A stretch of DNA of 25,599 nucleotides from Geobacillus icigianus (lineage in GTDB: Bacteria > Bacillota > Bacilli > Bacillales > Anoxybacillaceae): the NCBI RefSeq assembly GCF_000750005.1, contig NZ_JPYA01000116.1, positions 1-25,599 on the forward strand, written 5' to 3'. This document shows positions 7,751 through 15,725 of this stretch, in pieces. Within the stretch, counting starts at the first letter, position 1. Each line of letters begins with the position of its first letter. The notes under the pieces were generated by a model. It was given only the letters and a program-made list of their open reading frames with translations. It ran no database searches and was not told the DNA's origin. The translations under genes were made by a program, and so were the position numbers.

Positions 7751-8521
7751 TCAAGCGGGCCGCAAATGGGGTGTTGCATAGCGGAAGCACGTCTCCAAAA
7801 TGGCCATATTCGCCTGCTCGTTTTTCCTCTGCGCTTCACGACAAAGCGGATCAAACGCATCGACAGCGGACCGTGGATACTCCCCGCATACATCGACGCC
7901 CAATACGTTTTTCTGAAGCAGCAGCCGCCGCAGGCAAGCCAGCAGCATCGAAAGCGGCATCGTTCCGTGATCCCAGTTCGTGACGGCATCTTCGCGGCTT
8001 AGCGCATCTTTGTCAATGCTAATATAGACACTTCTTGTCGGGACGACTTCTAGCAGCGCCCTCGGCCATTCGTCATCGTCAGCAAACGAAAGAACAGTGA
8101 TGTTCGGGGATAACTGGAGATGGTTCGGAGAAAACGTCGGACCAGCGATCACCACCTTCCGCAACTGCGGATGGTCAAGCGCGCGGGCCACCCATGATCC
8201 GCACGACATGAGGAAGCCGTCGTCCGGATCCGCATCGGTATGGTGGTCAAACAACACAAGAGTGAACGGTTCCTGTATTTCTTGCAACAACAAATACGTG
8301 ACATAATGATAGTTACCGCTCCCGATCAGCACCGCCCCGCGGGTTCGCCGTCGGCGCAGCCGGCGTTCGATCTCAGCGAGCGCAGTCTGGCTGCAATACA
8401 AATTCGTTTCCGGCACGTCAGCGAGGTCCACCCACTCGTGCGGAAAACGAAGCAGCCGCGTTTGCGGCCGATACGTGCCATCGAGATGCAACAAAGCGAC
8501 ACCATTTCCTTGAAACCCCAT
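7751..8521 (-). CDS. Arginase/ureohydrolase-fold family protein, substrate unknown
   Basis: This 256-aa protein carries all the binuclear-metal motifs of the ureohydrolase fold: GSGNYHY (68-73, His72), FDHHTDAD (91-98, Asp92/His94/Asp96), SIDKDAL (168-174, Asp170/Asp172) and an acidic GVDVCGEYP (208-216). It is shorter than true arginases (about 300 aa) and the first motif is GSGNYH rather than GGDHS, so arginine is not a safe substrate. Related family members act on agmatine, formimidoylglutamate, guanidino acids or acetyl-polyamines. The start at 8521 has AAGGTGAAGGGAA upstream. It is divergent from yojF, 160 bp away. A TATAAT-type -10 (minus strand, 8599-8604) may serve it. Confidence 0.8.
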   Translation of the reverse strand: MGFQGNGVALLHLDGTYRPQTRLLRFPHEWVDLADVPETNLYCSQTALAEIERRLRRRRTRGAVLIGSGNYHYVTYLLLQEIQEPFTLVLFDHHTDADPDDGFLMSCGSWVARALDHPQLRKVVIAGPTFSPNHLQLSPNITVLSFADDDEWPRALLEVVPTRSVYISIDKDALSREDAVTNWDHGTMPLSMLLACLRRLLLQKNVLGVDVCGEYPRSAVDAFDPLCREAQRKNEQANMAILETCFRYATPHLRPA

Positions 8522-8681
8522 TTCCCTTCACCTTTCCTTTCGTCGAACGGTCCGTCAACGCTTCTAGGTGTGGATGAGTCCAAGATGTGTCCGTTTCTAT
8601 TATACAAAAAAAAGCGAAATAGTTCCGTTCTGATGCTTCGGTCATGTACAATATAGAAAACAGCAAAAGGAGGGACTTCGC

Positions 8682-9029
8682 GTGCAACCGATCGATGCCG
8701 CCGCCGTGCAAGAAGCGCTGAACCGCTTGGCCAACCGCGACGTGTACATTCATTTGGAGACGACGAACGGGGCGTACGCCGCTCACCATAATGAAGGGTT
8801 TTTTTCTGCCGGCGCTTTCATCCGCAACGCCCGCATCCGCTTCACCCGCGGCAAGATCACCGGATTAGGACCGTACCGCATCGGGCTGAAGCTAGACATC
8901 GGCTGGGTGTACGCCGAAGGGTTAACCCATTGGGAATGGACGAAAGAAGAACAATTGCTGTTAGCGGGACATGACTATGAAGGAAAACTGGCTGTCGCCC
9001 TTGAACTGAGCGGCAAGCCGTTTGCCTAA
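8682..9029 (+). CDS. yojF: YojF (DUF1806) protein
   Basis: A 115-aa soluble protein with a GTG start at 8682, preceded by AAGGAGGG (8667-8674) at 7 nt. The N-terminal MQPIDAAAVQEALNRLANRD and the central VYIHLETTNGAYAAHHN match the YojF/DUF1806 family as I recall it. It lies 12 bp upstream of bshB2, the same order as yojF-yojG in B. subtilis, suggesting a role connected with bacillithiol metabolism, but no activity is established to my knowledge. A -10 box TACAAT is at 8647-8652 with a weak -35. Confidence 0.88.
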   Translation: MQPIDAAAVQEALNRLANRDVYIHLETTNGAYAAHHNEGFFSAGAFIRNARIRFTRGKITGLGPYRIGLKLDIGWVYAEGLTHWEWTKEEQLLLAGHDYEGKLAVALELSGKPFA

Positions 9030-9041
9030 GGAGGGCTTCCG

Positions 9042-9695
9042 ATGAACGAACGACATGTACTCGTTGTCTTTCCCCATCCGGACGATGAGGCGTTCGGTGT
9101 CTCGGGAACGATCGCCCAGCATGCGCAAAGCGGCACACCGGTCACATACGCCTGCTTGACGCTTGGCGAAATGGGGCGGAATATGGGCGTGCCCCCGTTT
9201 GCCAACCGCGAAACGCTGCCGTTCATTCGTAGACACGAACTCGAAGAAGCGTGCCGCGTTCTCGGCATTCATGATTTGCGCTTGCTCGGCTATCGTGATA
9301 AGACGATCGAGTTTGAGGATGAAGAAGAGCTGGCGGACCGAATCGCCACCATCGTGGCGGAAACGAACCCATCGCTTGTCATTACGTTTTATCCCGGCTA
9401 CAGCGTCCATCCCGATCACGATGCATGCGGAGAAGCCGTCATTCGCGCGTTGAAGCGATGGCCCAAAGAACAGCGGCCGACCGTGTATTGCGTCGCTTTT
9501 GCCAAAAACTGCGAGCAGGAGCTCGGCCAACCTGACATCATCCGCGATGTCAGCTCGGTCATCGACACCAAACTCGCCGCCATACGCGCCCACCGCTCAC
9601 AAACCGAAGGGCTGATGCAGGCGGCCGCGAAGCGCGGCGACGCGCTCGCGTGGCTGAAAACGGAGCGATTTTGGACGTACCGCTGGGATGATTGA
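9042..9695 (+). CDS. bshB2: Bacillithiol biosynthesis deacetylase BshB2
   Basis: BshB2 removes the acetyl group of GlcNAc-malate in bacillithiol synthesis and can also act on bacillithiol conjugates. The 217-aa protein has the LmbE-type zinc motif HPDDE (12-16), LGEMGRNMG, the HPDHDACG motif in the middle and LLGYRDKTIEF, which mark the PIG-L deacetylase fold. GGAGGGC is 6-7 nt before the ATG at 9042. It is the second gene of the yojF-bshB2 operon and is followed by a terminator at 9722-9756. Length fits the family. Confidence 0.93.
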   Translation: MNERHVLVVFPHPDDEAFGVSGTIAQHAQSGTPVTYACLTLGEMGRNMGVPPFANRETLPFIRRHELEEACRVLGIHDLRLLGYRDKTIEFEDEEELADRIATIVAETNPSLVITFYPGYSVHPDHDACGEAVIRALKRWPKEQRPTVYCVAFAKNCEQELGQPDIIRDVSSVIDTKLAAIRAHRSQTEGLMQAAAKRGDALAWLKTERFWTYRWDD

Positions 9696-9721
9696 CAGAA
9701 GGAGCGGATCGATACAGTCTA

Positions 9722-9756
9722 AAAAGGGGATCCCAACGCAGCCGATCCCCTTTTCG
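9722..9756 (+). terminator. Terminator after bshB2
   Basis: AAAAGGGGATC (9722-9732) pairs with GATCCCCTTTT (9744-9754), loop 11 nt, followed by CGTTTCG. It is 26 bp after the bshB2 stop. Confidence 0.85.
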
Positions 9757-9807
9757 TTTCGCGCTCGCGTGGAACGATGCCCATCTAGCCGCTGTCTTGG
9801 CTGAAGC

Positions 9808-10039
9808 TTAGAAGGTGGGGAAAAACCGTTGTCACACACCAATCGGCGGCATTTTCATTCAGAAAAGAAAACTGATTCTGCAAGGTTTCTCTAATTGAGA
9901 GACCGGTGGAATCAGTAGTATTTTGCACGAAATCGCCAGTCTCTTAGAAGGCTGGTGAAAAACCGCCGATCCCTTTATCAATGGGAGAACGCGCGAAAAG
10001 TAGGACCGATGCATCAGGTTTTTCTAGTTGAGAAATGAC
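9808..10039 (+). repeat. Dispersed repeat, tandem pair A1-A2
   Basis: Two units in plus orientation: A1 9808-9902 and A2 9944-10039. Each starts TTAGAAGG(CT)GG and ends in TTTCT-AATTG-AGA or TTTCT-AGTTG-AGAAA, a small hairpin. The 41-bp link (with ATCAGTAGTATTTTGC and CGCCAGTCTC) resembles the link between B1 and B2, so the true period is about 135 bp. A2 matches copies B1 and C over almost its full length (for example GAAAAGTAGGACCGATGCA). No gene is seen in 9757-10060. Confidence 0.85.
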
Positions 10040-10060
10040 ATGGCCAAGCCGTATCCAGGA

Positions 10061-10465
10061 TTAATAGAAACTAGCTGCGGCAGCCAGCGCTCCTTTCAAC
10101 ACGGTGACCGCTTCGCCTTCGAGTTGCCCCCGCTCCCCCGCTACCGTCACCCGCACAACGCCGCCGCTAGTTGTCAAAAAAGAAATGGTCTCTTCACAGC
10201 AACGTTCACCCCGCTCCCATAACACATGGGCGCCCGCTAAGGTCGCATGCCCGCACGGATCGACTTTCGCTTTGGGCGGGAACTAGCGCAGGCGCTAGTC
10301 ATCTTCGTGTGGAATGAAAAAGAAGGTCTCAGATCAGTTCATCACCGCGGCAACCCGCTGCATCTATTCGTCCCGAGCCGGCTGCGGCAGCAGACAGGCC
10401 GCGGCCGGATTGTCGGCGAATGGCCGAGCGGTGAACGCATCAACAATGTACATCGGGATCTTCAT
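10061..10465 (-). pseudogene. phzF-family pseudogene, four in-frame stops, 3' half missing
   Basis: From ATG 10465 the minus strand encodes KIPMYIVDAFTARPFADNPA, the typical PhzF isomerase/epimerase start. The frame continues without any shift to TAA at 10061, passing MQRVAAVMN, SETFFF and the conserved CGHATLAGAHVLWE. It is broken by TAG (10364-10366), TGA (10334-10336), TAG (10295-10297) and TAG (10283-10285), several at places where family members have Trp, Tyr or Leu. About 135 of some 290 codons are present; the C-terminal half is gone and the dispersed repeat A2 lies 22 bp beyond. Its start overlaps the end of sirC, so the two were once one operon. Confidence 0.9.
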
Positions 10466-11105
10466 CGTTCCTGTCCTCTCTTTCTCCGCTTCGTTCTTTT
10501 TCCTTCGCCAACAAGCCGGCCAACTCCTCGTCCCAGCGGCCGTTTTGCCGAAACGAATCCGCAGCGAGCGCCCGAAATAGCCGCTTTCGCCCCTCAGCGT
10601 CCGCCACCTCGCGCAGCACGATGGCGCGGGCTCGCTGCAAAAACTCCAAATACGCCCCGTACTCTTCCCCATACCGCTCTTCAAGCTCGCGGCGAATGCG
10701 GCGAGCGACCGCCGGGCTTGCCCCTTCAGTGGAGACGGCGATCGTCAGCGGGCCGCGGCGGATGACAGCAGGAACATGAAAATCACATTGTTCCGGAGCG
10801 TCAACGATGTTCAGCAGCTGTCCCGGCGCTGCCGCCTGTGCCACCGCCTCGTTTACTTCGCGGTCGTTCGTCGCTGCGATGACAAGAAACGCACCGTCCA
10901 AGTCATGCGGCGCAAACGTCTTGACGCGCCAGCCAATCATTCCCGCCGCCGCTAACGCTTGCAGCTCCGGTTCGGCTTTGGGAGCGATCATCACCACATC
11001 CGCCCCTGCCGCAAGCAGCCCGCGAATCTTCCGCGCCGCCACCTTCCCTCCGCCAACAACGACCGCTCGCCGGCCGCGCACTTGAAGCATAACCGGATAT
11101 CCCAT
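10440..11105 (-). CDS. sirC: Precorrin-2 dehydrogenase SirC (YlnF-like)
   Basis: SirC oxidises precorrin-2 to sirohydrochlorin with NAD+, the middle step of sirohaem synthesis. The 221-aa protein begins with a Rossmann fold, VVVGGGKVAARKIRGLLAAG, followed by VIAATNDREVNEAV, NIVDAPEQCDFHVPA and TIAVSTEGASPAVARRIR, all typical of CysG-N/SirC/Met8p. The start at 11105 has GAGGAG 9 nt upstream. In B. subtilis the gene directly follows sirB in the cysH operon; here it is on the other strand, 3.4 kb away, flanked by repeat arrays. The last residues, ending DVHC, overlap the phzF remnant. Confidence 0.93.
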   Translation of the reverse strand: MGYPVMLQVRGRRAVVVGGGKVAARKIRGLLAAGADVVMIAPKAEPELQALAAAGMIGWRVKTFAPHDLDGAFLVIAATNDREVNEAVAQAAAPGQLLNIVDAPEQCDFHVPAVIRRGPLTIAVSTEGASPAVARRIRRELEERYGEEYGAYLEFLQRARAIVLREVADAEGRKRLFRALAADSFRQNGRWDEELAGLLAKEKERSGEREDRNDEDPDVHC

Positions 11106-11180
11106 GGCCCACTGCTCCTCTCGCGATCAACTTTCTTTTTTTCATAGGAGGCTGGTCATTTCATCGTGGATACGGATTTT

Positions 11181-11413
11181 GTCATTTTTCAATTAGAAAA
11201 ACCTTGTTTTAGCGGTCCTGCTTTTCACTCATTCTCCCATTGATGAAGGGAATCAGCAGTTTGTCACCAGCCTTATAGGAGACCGGTGATTGAAGAGAGC
11301 AAAACACTGATCAAGCCAGTTTCTCCAATAGAAAAACCTTGTCGCATCAGGATCGTCTTTCAAACGATCCCCCATTGCTCAAAAGAAACAACCGTTTCTC
11401 ACCAGCCTTATAG
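11181..11413 (-). repeat. Dispersed repeat, tandem pair B1-B2
   Basis: Two units in minus orientation, B1 11181-11279 and B2 11319-11413. On the minus strand each starts CTATAAGGCTGGTGA and ends in a GGTTTTTCTA(A/T)TGGA-type hairpin. They are separated by a 39-bp link (ATCAGTGTTTTGC and CACCGGTCTC). Together with pair A in the opposite orientation they bracket sirC and the phzF pseudogene. Nothing else is seen in 11106-11423. Confidence 0.85.
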
Positions 11414-11423
11414 GCAAACGGGG

Positions 11424-11451
11424 AAAAAAGAAGCCGTGCATGAGACACGGC
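11424..11451 (-). terminator. Terminator of the EAL-DUF1992 operon
   Basis: GCCGTG (11433-11438) pairs with CACGGC (11446-11451). Read on the minus strand the stem is followed by TTCTTTTTT, so it fits the minus-strand gene ending at 11542. The plus-strand side has ATTTTCCC only. Confidence 0.65.
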
Positions 11452-11541
11452 ATTTTCCCTAATATTACATCACCCTTGTGCAACCCTTCCAATACCAACC
11501 GATGTACATCGAACCTCCCCATGTTTATTGAGAAAACTCGT

Positions 11542-11913
11542 TCAGCGGAATTTTTCCTCGATGCGCCGCCCGTAATCGCGCAGCGCTTTGGTGTTCGTCG
11601 GCTGCCGCTTTTTCATCAGTTCCGCAAAGCGGAGTTGTTTTTCCGTCCATTTTTTCGTCAGTTCTTGTTTTTTCTCGTCGTCCTCGCAACAGCGAAGCAA
11701 ATCTTCAAGCGTCATCAGTTCTTTTCGCAATTTTGTCTCTTCCGTCACATACCCGGCATTTTTCAGCAACAAATACCCGAGCCGCAACTCTTCGGGAATA
11801 TGGGAAATATCCTCAAGCTCGAGCGGCTTTCCAAAACCAGGCAAATGATCAAACTCGCCGTTGTTCATCGCCTCGCGAATTTTCTCCTCAGCAATGCGCC
11901 AAAATCCATCCAT
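11542..11913 (-). CDS. DUF1992 (DnaJC28-like) conserved protein
   Basis: A 123-aa soluble, charged protein. The N-terminal part, AEEKIREAMNNGEFDHLPGF followed by GKPLELEDISHIPEELRLGY, is the hallmark of the DUF1992 family, named after the conserved region of the DnaJ homologue C28; it lacks a J domain. The C-terminal half is helical and rich in Lys and Glu, probably coiled-coil. Its ATG is one base after the TGA of the upstream EAL gene (TGAAATG), with AGGAG inside that gene, so translation is coupled. The function of the family is unknown to me; the coupling hints at a link with c-di-GMP signalling but may be accidental. Confidence 0.82.
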   Translation of the reverse strand: MDGFWRIAEEKIREAMNNGEFDHLPGFGKPLELEDISHIPEELRLGYLLLKNAGYVTEETKLRKELMTLEDLLRCCEDDEKKQELTKKWTEKQLRFAELMKKRQPTNTKALRDYGRRIEEKFR

Positions 11914-11914
11914 T

Positions 11915-14368
11915 TCACGTCAGCTCCTGTGTCTGCCGCCTCGCATGCTGCTCGGTTAAAAAACGGACCAATTCCTCATACGGAAGCGACGGGGAAAAAT
12001 AATACCCTTGCGCCTCATCGCACCGTTTTCCTTGCAAGTAAGCCGCTTCAGTCTCTGTTTCTACCCCTTCAGCCAGCACTTTTACACCTATATTATGCCC
12101 GAGGCGGATAATGGCGGGCAAGATGACATCTTTTTTTCCTTGAATATGCTGGACGAACGAGCGGTCAATTTTCAACCGGTCGATCGGCAAATCGGTCAGG
12201 TAGCTGAGCGAGCTGTAGCCGGTGCCGAAGTCGTCCATGCTGATCGTTACCCCGAGCGCTTTCAGCTTCGGCAGGATATCGAGCGCGCGTTCAGTATCCA
12301 TCGTCATTCGCTCCGTAATTTCCAAATCTAAATGGTGCGGTGGCAATCCGATCTCATCGAGCAGGCGAGCCAATTTGTCCACAAAACGGCGGCTTTCAAA
12401 TTCGTACGGCGATAAGTTGACGGAGACAGACAAGTGGGGAAACTGGCTGAGCAGCTGCTTCGTCTGCCGGCATGCCGTACGCATAACCCACTCATTGATC
12501 GGAATGATCATGCCGGTCTGCTCTGCCAAAGGGATAAACAGTGACGGCGGAATCATCCCTTTTTCCGGATGACGCCAGCGAATGAGCGCCTCCATGCCGA
12601 TCACGCTTCGGTCGTGCAGCCGAATTTGCGGCTGGTAGTACAATTCAAACTCGTCCCTCTCAAGCGCCCGCCGCAAGTCGCGTTCCATCGCCATGTTTTC
12701 ATGCAGCCGATTGGCCATCGGCTCGGTAAAAAACACAAAATCACTGACTGCTTTTTTCCGTACTTCATAGCGGGCGATGTCCGCTTTGCGGATCAACGTT
12801 TTCGCTTCTTCCCCATCTTTTGGGTATATGCTGATGCCAGCGTTCACCGTGATGTACAATTCGATTCCGTTGACTATAATCGGCTCATCGGCTACCTCGA
12901 CGAGTTGCTTTGCCATTTCCTCCGCCTTTTCCAGCGAGCTGTCTGGAACGACAGCGAGGAATTCATTTCCGCTCCAGCGCCCAATGATCATCCCCGCCTT
13001 TTCTTTCCACACCTGCGCCAAGTACAGCAATACTTCATCGCCGACGGCATATCCGTAAAAATCGTTGATCGTCTTAATGCCAGACACTTCAAAAAAAATA
13101 ATTGCTGCTTCCTGACCGTTTCGTTTCGCCTGCGCCAAGCAGCGTTCGACGGTCTTGTACATCGCTTCTTTATTGGGCAGGCCTGTCAGCTCATCATGAT
13201 TGGCAATGTATCGAATCCGCTGTTCCTTCTGTTTTTGCTCCGTCAAATCACGGACAGCGGCCACCGTCACATTTTCCCCTTCGTAGTCATAGCGGCGGCG
13301 CACGATTTCCGCTGGAAACACCGTCCCGTCTTTCCGACGCAGGTCCATCTCCAGACGTTCGCGCTCCTCATGCGGCTGGCTGAACTTGATAGAGCCGTGA
13401 ACAATCAATTCATCGATCGGCAAATGAATGAGCTCGCTTTCTGCATAACCGAGCAGACGGCAGGCCGCTTCGTTGACTTCAATAATCCTCCCGTTTGCGT
13501 AAACAATAATGCCTTCCATCGTCATTTCCGCCAAGCGCCGCAACCGATGCTCGTTGGCCGCCAGCCTCTTTTTGTAAGCGGCGAACGCCTTCCGCTCCAT
13601 TTGTTGATGCAAAGCAAGCAAATAAATGGCAGCAGCGATAAAATAAACGGCCATCATCATACCCATCGCTTTTTGCCGCTCTTTTTGCAGCCGATGTTCG
13701 TATATCGCGGCATCATAATCGATGCCAACGACGGCGTCGACCGTCCCATCCGCACGGCGCACCGGCATAAACGCGCTGATGCTCCTTCCCCATTTATCGG
13801 TCGTTGGGCGCGGCTGCATCGCAAAGTGGCCGCCAAATGCCTTGTCGATTTCCGGAACATCATAGCGATAAATCGTTCCGGGCGACACCGCTTGTTCCTT
13901 GTCGCTGTCAATGCGCCCGTTTCGATTGTAATCTGTCGGCGGAGCGACGACAAAATACAGTTGGCCGTTTTTATTCTTTTTCATCGTGTATATGCTCAGC
14001 ACGCGGCCGCGGGATTGCCAGCGCTCCAGCGCGGCGATGATCTCGTCATACACAGGCAGACGGTCTGCGTGCTCATCGAGGCGCTCATGCCCCATAGCGG
14101 CCAAATCGCCGGCGACCATGGCCGCCACTTGCTTCGCATTTTCCTCGTATTCGCGATGCTCATGCTGTTCCATATAATGAATATAGCCCTCTCCAGCCCC
14201 GAGAAACAAAAGAGAAACCATGGCAAAACCTGTCGTCAACTTCGGCGCAGCTCGCCACGGCATCCGTTTCCAATGCCGTTTCGCCATCCAATGCCCATAT
14301 ATATAGACAACACCCGTTATCAACAACCATCCGAAGACATAGAACGCATATTCTATATGATTCGACAT
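11915..14368 (-). CDS. Membrane c-di-GMP phosphodiesterase: sensor-PAS-degenerate GGDEF-EAL
   Basis: An 817-aa signalling protein. Two N-terminal membrane segments (about 5-26 and 44-63) and a third (236-254) frame an extracytoplasmic sensor region of about 170 residues. This region holds DYNRNGRIDSDKE (146-158), an EF-hand or dockerin-like loop. A PAS domain follows (about 275-378), then a GGDEF domain (390-550) and an EAL domain (560-810). The GGDEF signature is SGNEF (466-470), and the metal Asp region reads FFEVSG (Glu427), so cyclase activity is unlikely. The EAL site is complete: EAL (593-595), NLS (651-653), EITE, DDFGTGYSS (712-720), KIDRSF and AEGVET. It should hydrolyse c-di-GMP, with the GGDEF domain perhaps sensing GTP. 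AGGTGG lies upstream of the start. Confidence 0.93.
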   Translation of the reverse strand: MSNHIEYAFYVFGWLLITGVVYIYGHWMAKRHWKRMPWRAAPKLTTGFAMVSLLFLGAGEGYIHYMEQHEHREYEENAKQVAAMVAGDLAAMGHERLDEHADRLPVYDEIIAALERWQSRGRVLSIYTMKKNKNGQLYFVVAPPTDYNRNGRIDSDKEQAVSPGTIYRYDVPEIDKAFGGHFAMQPRPTTDKWGRSISAFMPVRRADGTVDAVVGIDYDAAIYEHRLQKERQKAMGMMMAVYFIAAAIYLLALHQQMERKAFAAYKKRLAANEHRLRRLAEMTMEGIIVYANGRIIEVNEAACRLLGYAESELIHLPIDELIVHGSIKFSQPHEERERLEMDLRRKDGTVFPAEIVRRRYDYEGENVTVAAVRDLTEQKQKEQRIRYIANHDELTGLPNKEAMYKTVERCLAQAKRNGQEAAIIFFEVSGIKTINDFYGYAVGDEVLLYLAQVWKEKAGMIIGRWSGNEFLAVVPDSSLEKAEEMAKQLVEVADEPIIVNGIELYITVNAGISIYPKDGEEAKTLIRKADIARYEVRKKAVSDFVFFTEPMANRLHENMAMERDLRRALERDEFELYYQPQIRLHDRSVIGMEALIRWRHPEKGMIPPSLFIPLAEQTGMIIPINEWVMRTACRQTKQLLSQFPHLSVSVNLSPYEFESRRFVDKLARLLDEIGLPPHHLDLEITERMTMDTERALDILPKLKALGVTISMDDFGTGYSSLSYLTDLPIDRLKIDRSFVQHIQGKKDVILPAIIRLGHNIGVKVLAEGVETETEAAYLQGKRCDEAQGYYFSPSLPYEELVRFLTEQHARRQTQELT

Positions 14369-14716
14369 GATTCATCACCGCCACCTATTTTTCGACTCTC
14401 CTCTTTTTTTCAATTATACGGCGGCATTCCCTGTTTTCGCCCCCCTCCCCCGTTCCTATTCATTCGACAGCTTGCGACATTCATACACAGAGCATAGGAC
14501 AATAGTGTCAAACAAGCGAGGCGTTGCTACAGGAAAGGGGGGGGGGACGATCAATGGCGCACAAAGAAGCACGTCGGTAGGATGAATCATTAGGACGAAG
14601 TACTATATCTGTAACTGTATTGTAACATTATTTAATTCAACTGTAAAAAACAACACAGCTTTCCTCTGCTATACTAGAAACGTCGAAACGAAACGGAGTT
14701 TGTCGGGGGTTAGGAA
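14369..14716. other. Intergenic region with a ten-G tract
   Basis: The 348 bp between the divergent EAL and NlpC/P60 genes hold no convincing gene. On the minus strand a TATAAT (14413-14418) may be the -10 of the EAL gene, without a clear -35. A run of ten G (14537-14546) lies 6 nt before an ATG (14553) that opens only a short frame. TATACT at 14670-14675 may be the -10 of the NlpC/P60 gene. Confidence 0.4.
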
Positions 14717-15172
14717 ATGATGAAAAAATGGCTCACGTTTTTGTCGGTATCGATAACCTTTCTTTTTTCCTCCTTCTTTGTAAACACTTCCAACATAGAT
14801 GCTGCCGCCAATAAAACGCGGCTCATCGCTGAAGCGAAAAAACTGCTTGGCACCCCTTACCGCTATGGCGGCACAACACCCAAAGGATTCGATTGTTCTG
14901 GATTTGTCTACTACACCCATAAAAAAGTGGGCGTTATCTTGCCGCGCTCTTCGAAAGCAATGTATCAAAAAGGTACATACGTACATAGGTCGAAATTGCA
15001 ACCCGGCGATTTGGTGTTTTTCAACACATCAAAGGGGGCAAAAGGCGTCTCCCATGTAGCGATTTATATCGGCAACAATCAAGTCATCCACGCTGTATCG
15101 CGCGGTGTGAAAATCGACAATTTGAATAGCCCGTATTGGAAGCCGAAGTATATGGGAGCCAAGCGGCTGTAA
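14717..15172 (+). CDS. Secreted NlpC/P60 cell-wall endopeptidase
   Basis: A 151-aa protein with a signal peptide (MMKKWL, then a hydrophobic core to about residue 24, likely cleavage near the AA at 29-31). The remainder is a bare NlpC/P60 domain. LLGTPYRYGGTTPKGFDCSG carries the catalytic Cys60, SHVAIYIG carries His113, and NQVIHA carries the third polar residue His125. Such enzymes cleave D-gamma-glutamyl-meso-diaminopimelate or related bonds in peptidoglycan. No SH3, LysM or repeat domain is attached, so it is a minimal version. The start could be 14717 or the next codon; the upstream GGGGGTTAGGA is a moderate site. It is monocistronic, followed by dispersed repeat C. Confidence 0.9.
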   Translation: MMKKWLTFLSVSITFLFSSFFVNTSNIDAAANKTRLIAEAKKLLGTPYRYGGTTPKGFDCSGFVYYTHKKVGVILPRSSKAMYQKGTYVHRSKLQPGDLVFFNTSKGAKGVSHVAIYIGNNQVIHAVSRGVKIDNLNSPYWKPKYMGAKRL

Positions 15173-15189
15173 CGTTTGTCTTATAACAG

Positions 15190-15288
15190 CATAGAAAGCT
15201 GGTGAAAACCGGCAGCCCTCCTTAGTCAATCGGCAAATGAGCGGAAAGCAGGACCGATGCAACAAGATTTTTCTAATTAGGAAATAAC
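15190..15288 (+). repeat. Dispersed repeat, copy C
   Basis: Starts CATAGAAAGCTGGTGAAAAC, contains GAAAGCAGGACCGATGCAAC and ends TTTTTCTAATTAGGAAATAA, aligned with copies A2 and B1 over its full length. A short inverted piece of the 5' end (CACCAGCCTCATAGAG, 15436-15451) follows 150 bp later, which may be the remains of another unit. Confidence 0.82.
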
Positions 15289-15725
15289 ATGTCTCCTCAC
15301 CAAAAGTTATACTTGATTTTTTCATAACATACCCTTATGTTTTGCATACACTTGTTCAGAGAAGTGTGCCGTCTGTCAAGTACATGTTGTGGTGATGAAC
15401 CAATACCATTGCAAAGCCAGATCCACGATCACATCACCAGCCTCATAGAGTGATTTCAAAAAAAGCGGCTCTCCGCAATCGGAGAGCCCATATTTATTCA
15501 TAGGGGATCGGGGGAATACTTGGAAAACGTTACGCTATTATTCCTTTCCCCTTTTTTCATTTTTTATACACGAAAACAAAAAAATTTTTCTTTTCCTTCA
15601 TCAGCTACGCCGCCGATCCCCCCCTCGTGTCTTCCGCCTCACCGTCATAAACAACTGTTTCGTGTCGAATGTTATAGATGATGGGCTGTCTGTTCATCGA
15701 ACTTGGCAAAAGAGAGGTGTTTTGG
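15289..15725. other. Intergenic region with a hairpin before the mreB-like gene
   Basis: Besides the 5' repeat piece at 15436-15451, this stretch has a 9-bp hairpin, GGCTCTCCG (15467-15475) with CGGAGAGCC (15480-15488). On the minus strand it is followed by a T-run and on the plus strand by CATATTTATT, so it may end transcription from the NlpC/P60 side only weakly. GGGGATCGG (15503-15511) could also pair at long range with CCGATCCCC (15612-15620). No gene is seen. Confidence 0.5.

Noticed and set aside
9808..11413. CRISPR-like array
   Set aside because: The units are about 95 bp with 40-bp links that are themselves similar, only two per site and imperfect; no cas genes nearby.
12569..14497. 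A 642-codon open frame on the plus strand
   Set aside because: It is wholly antisense to the EAL-domain gene, has no recognisable domains or ribosome site and an odd composition (His, Arg, Phe-rich); it is a by-product of GC-rich codon use on the other strand.
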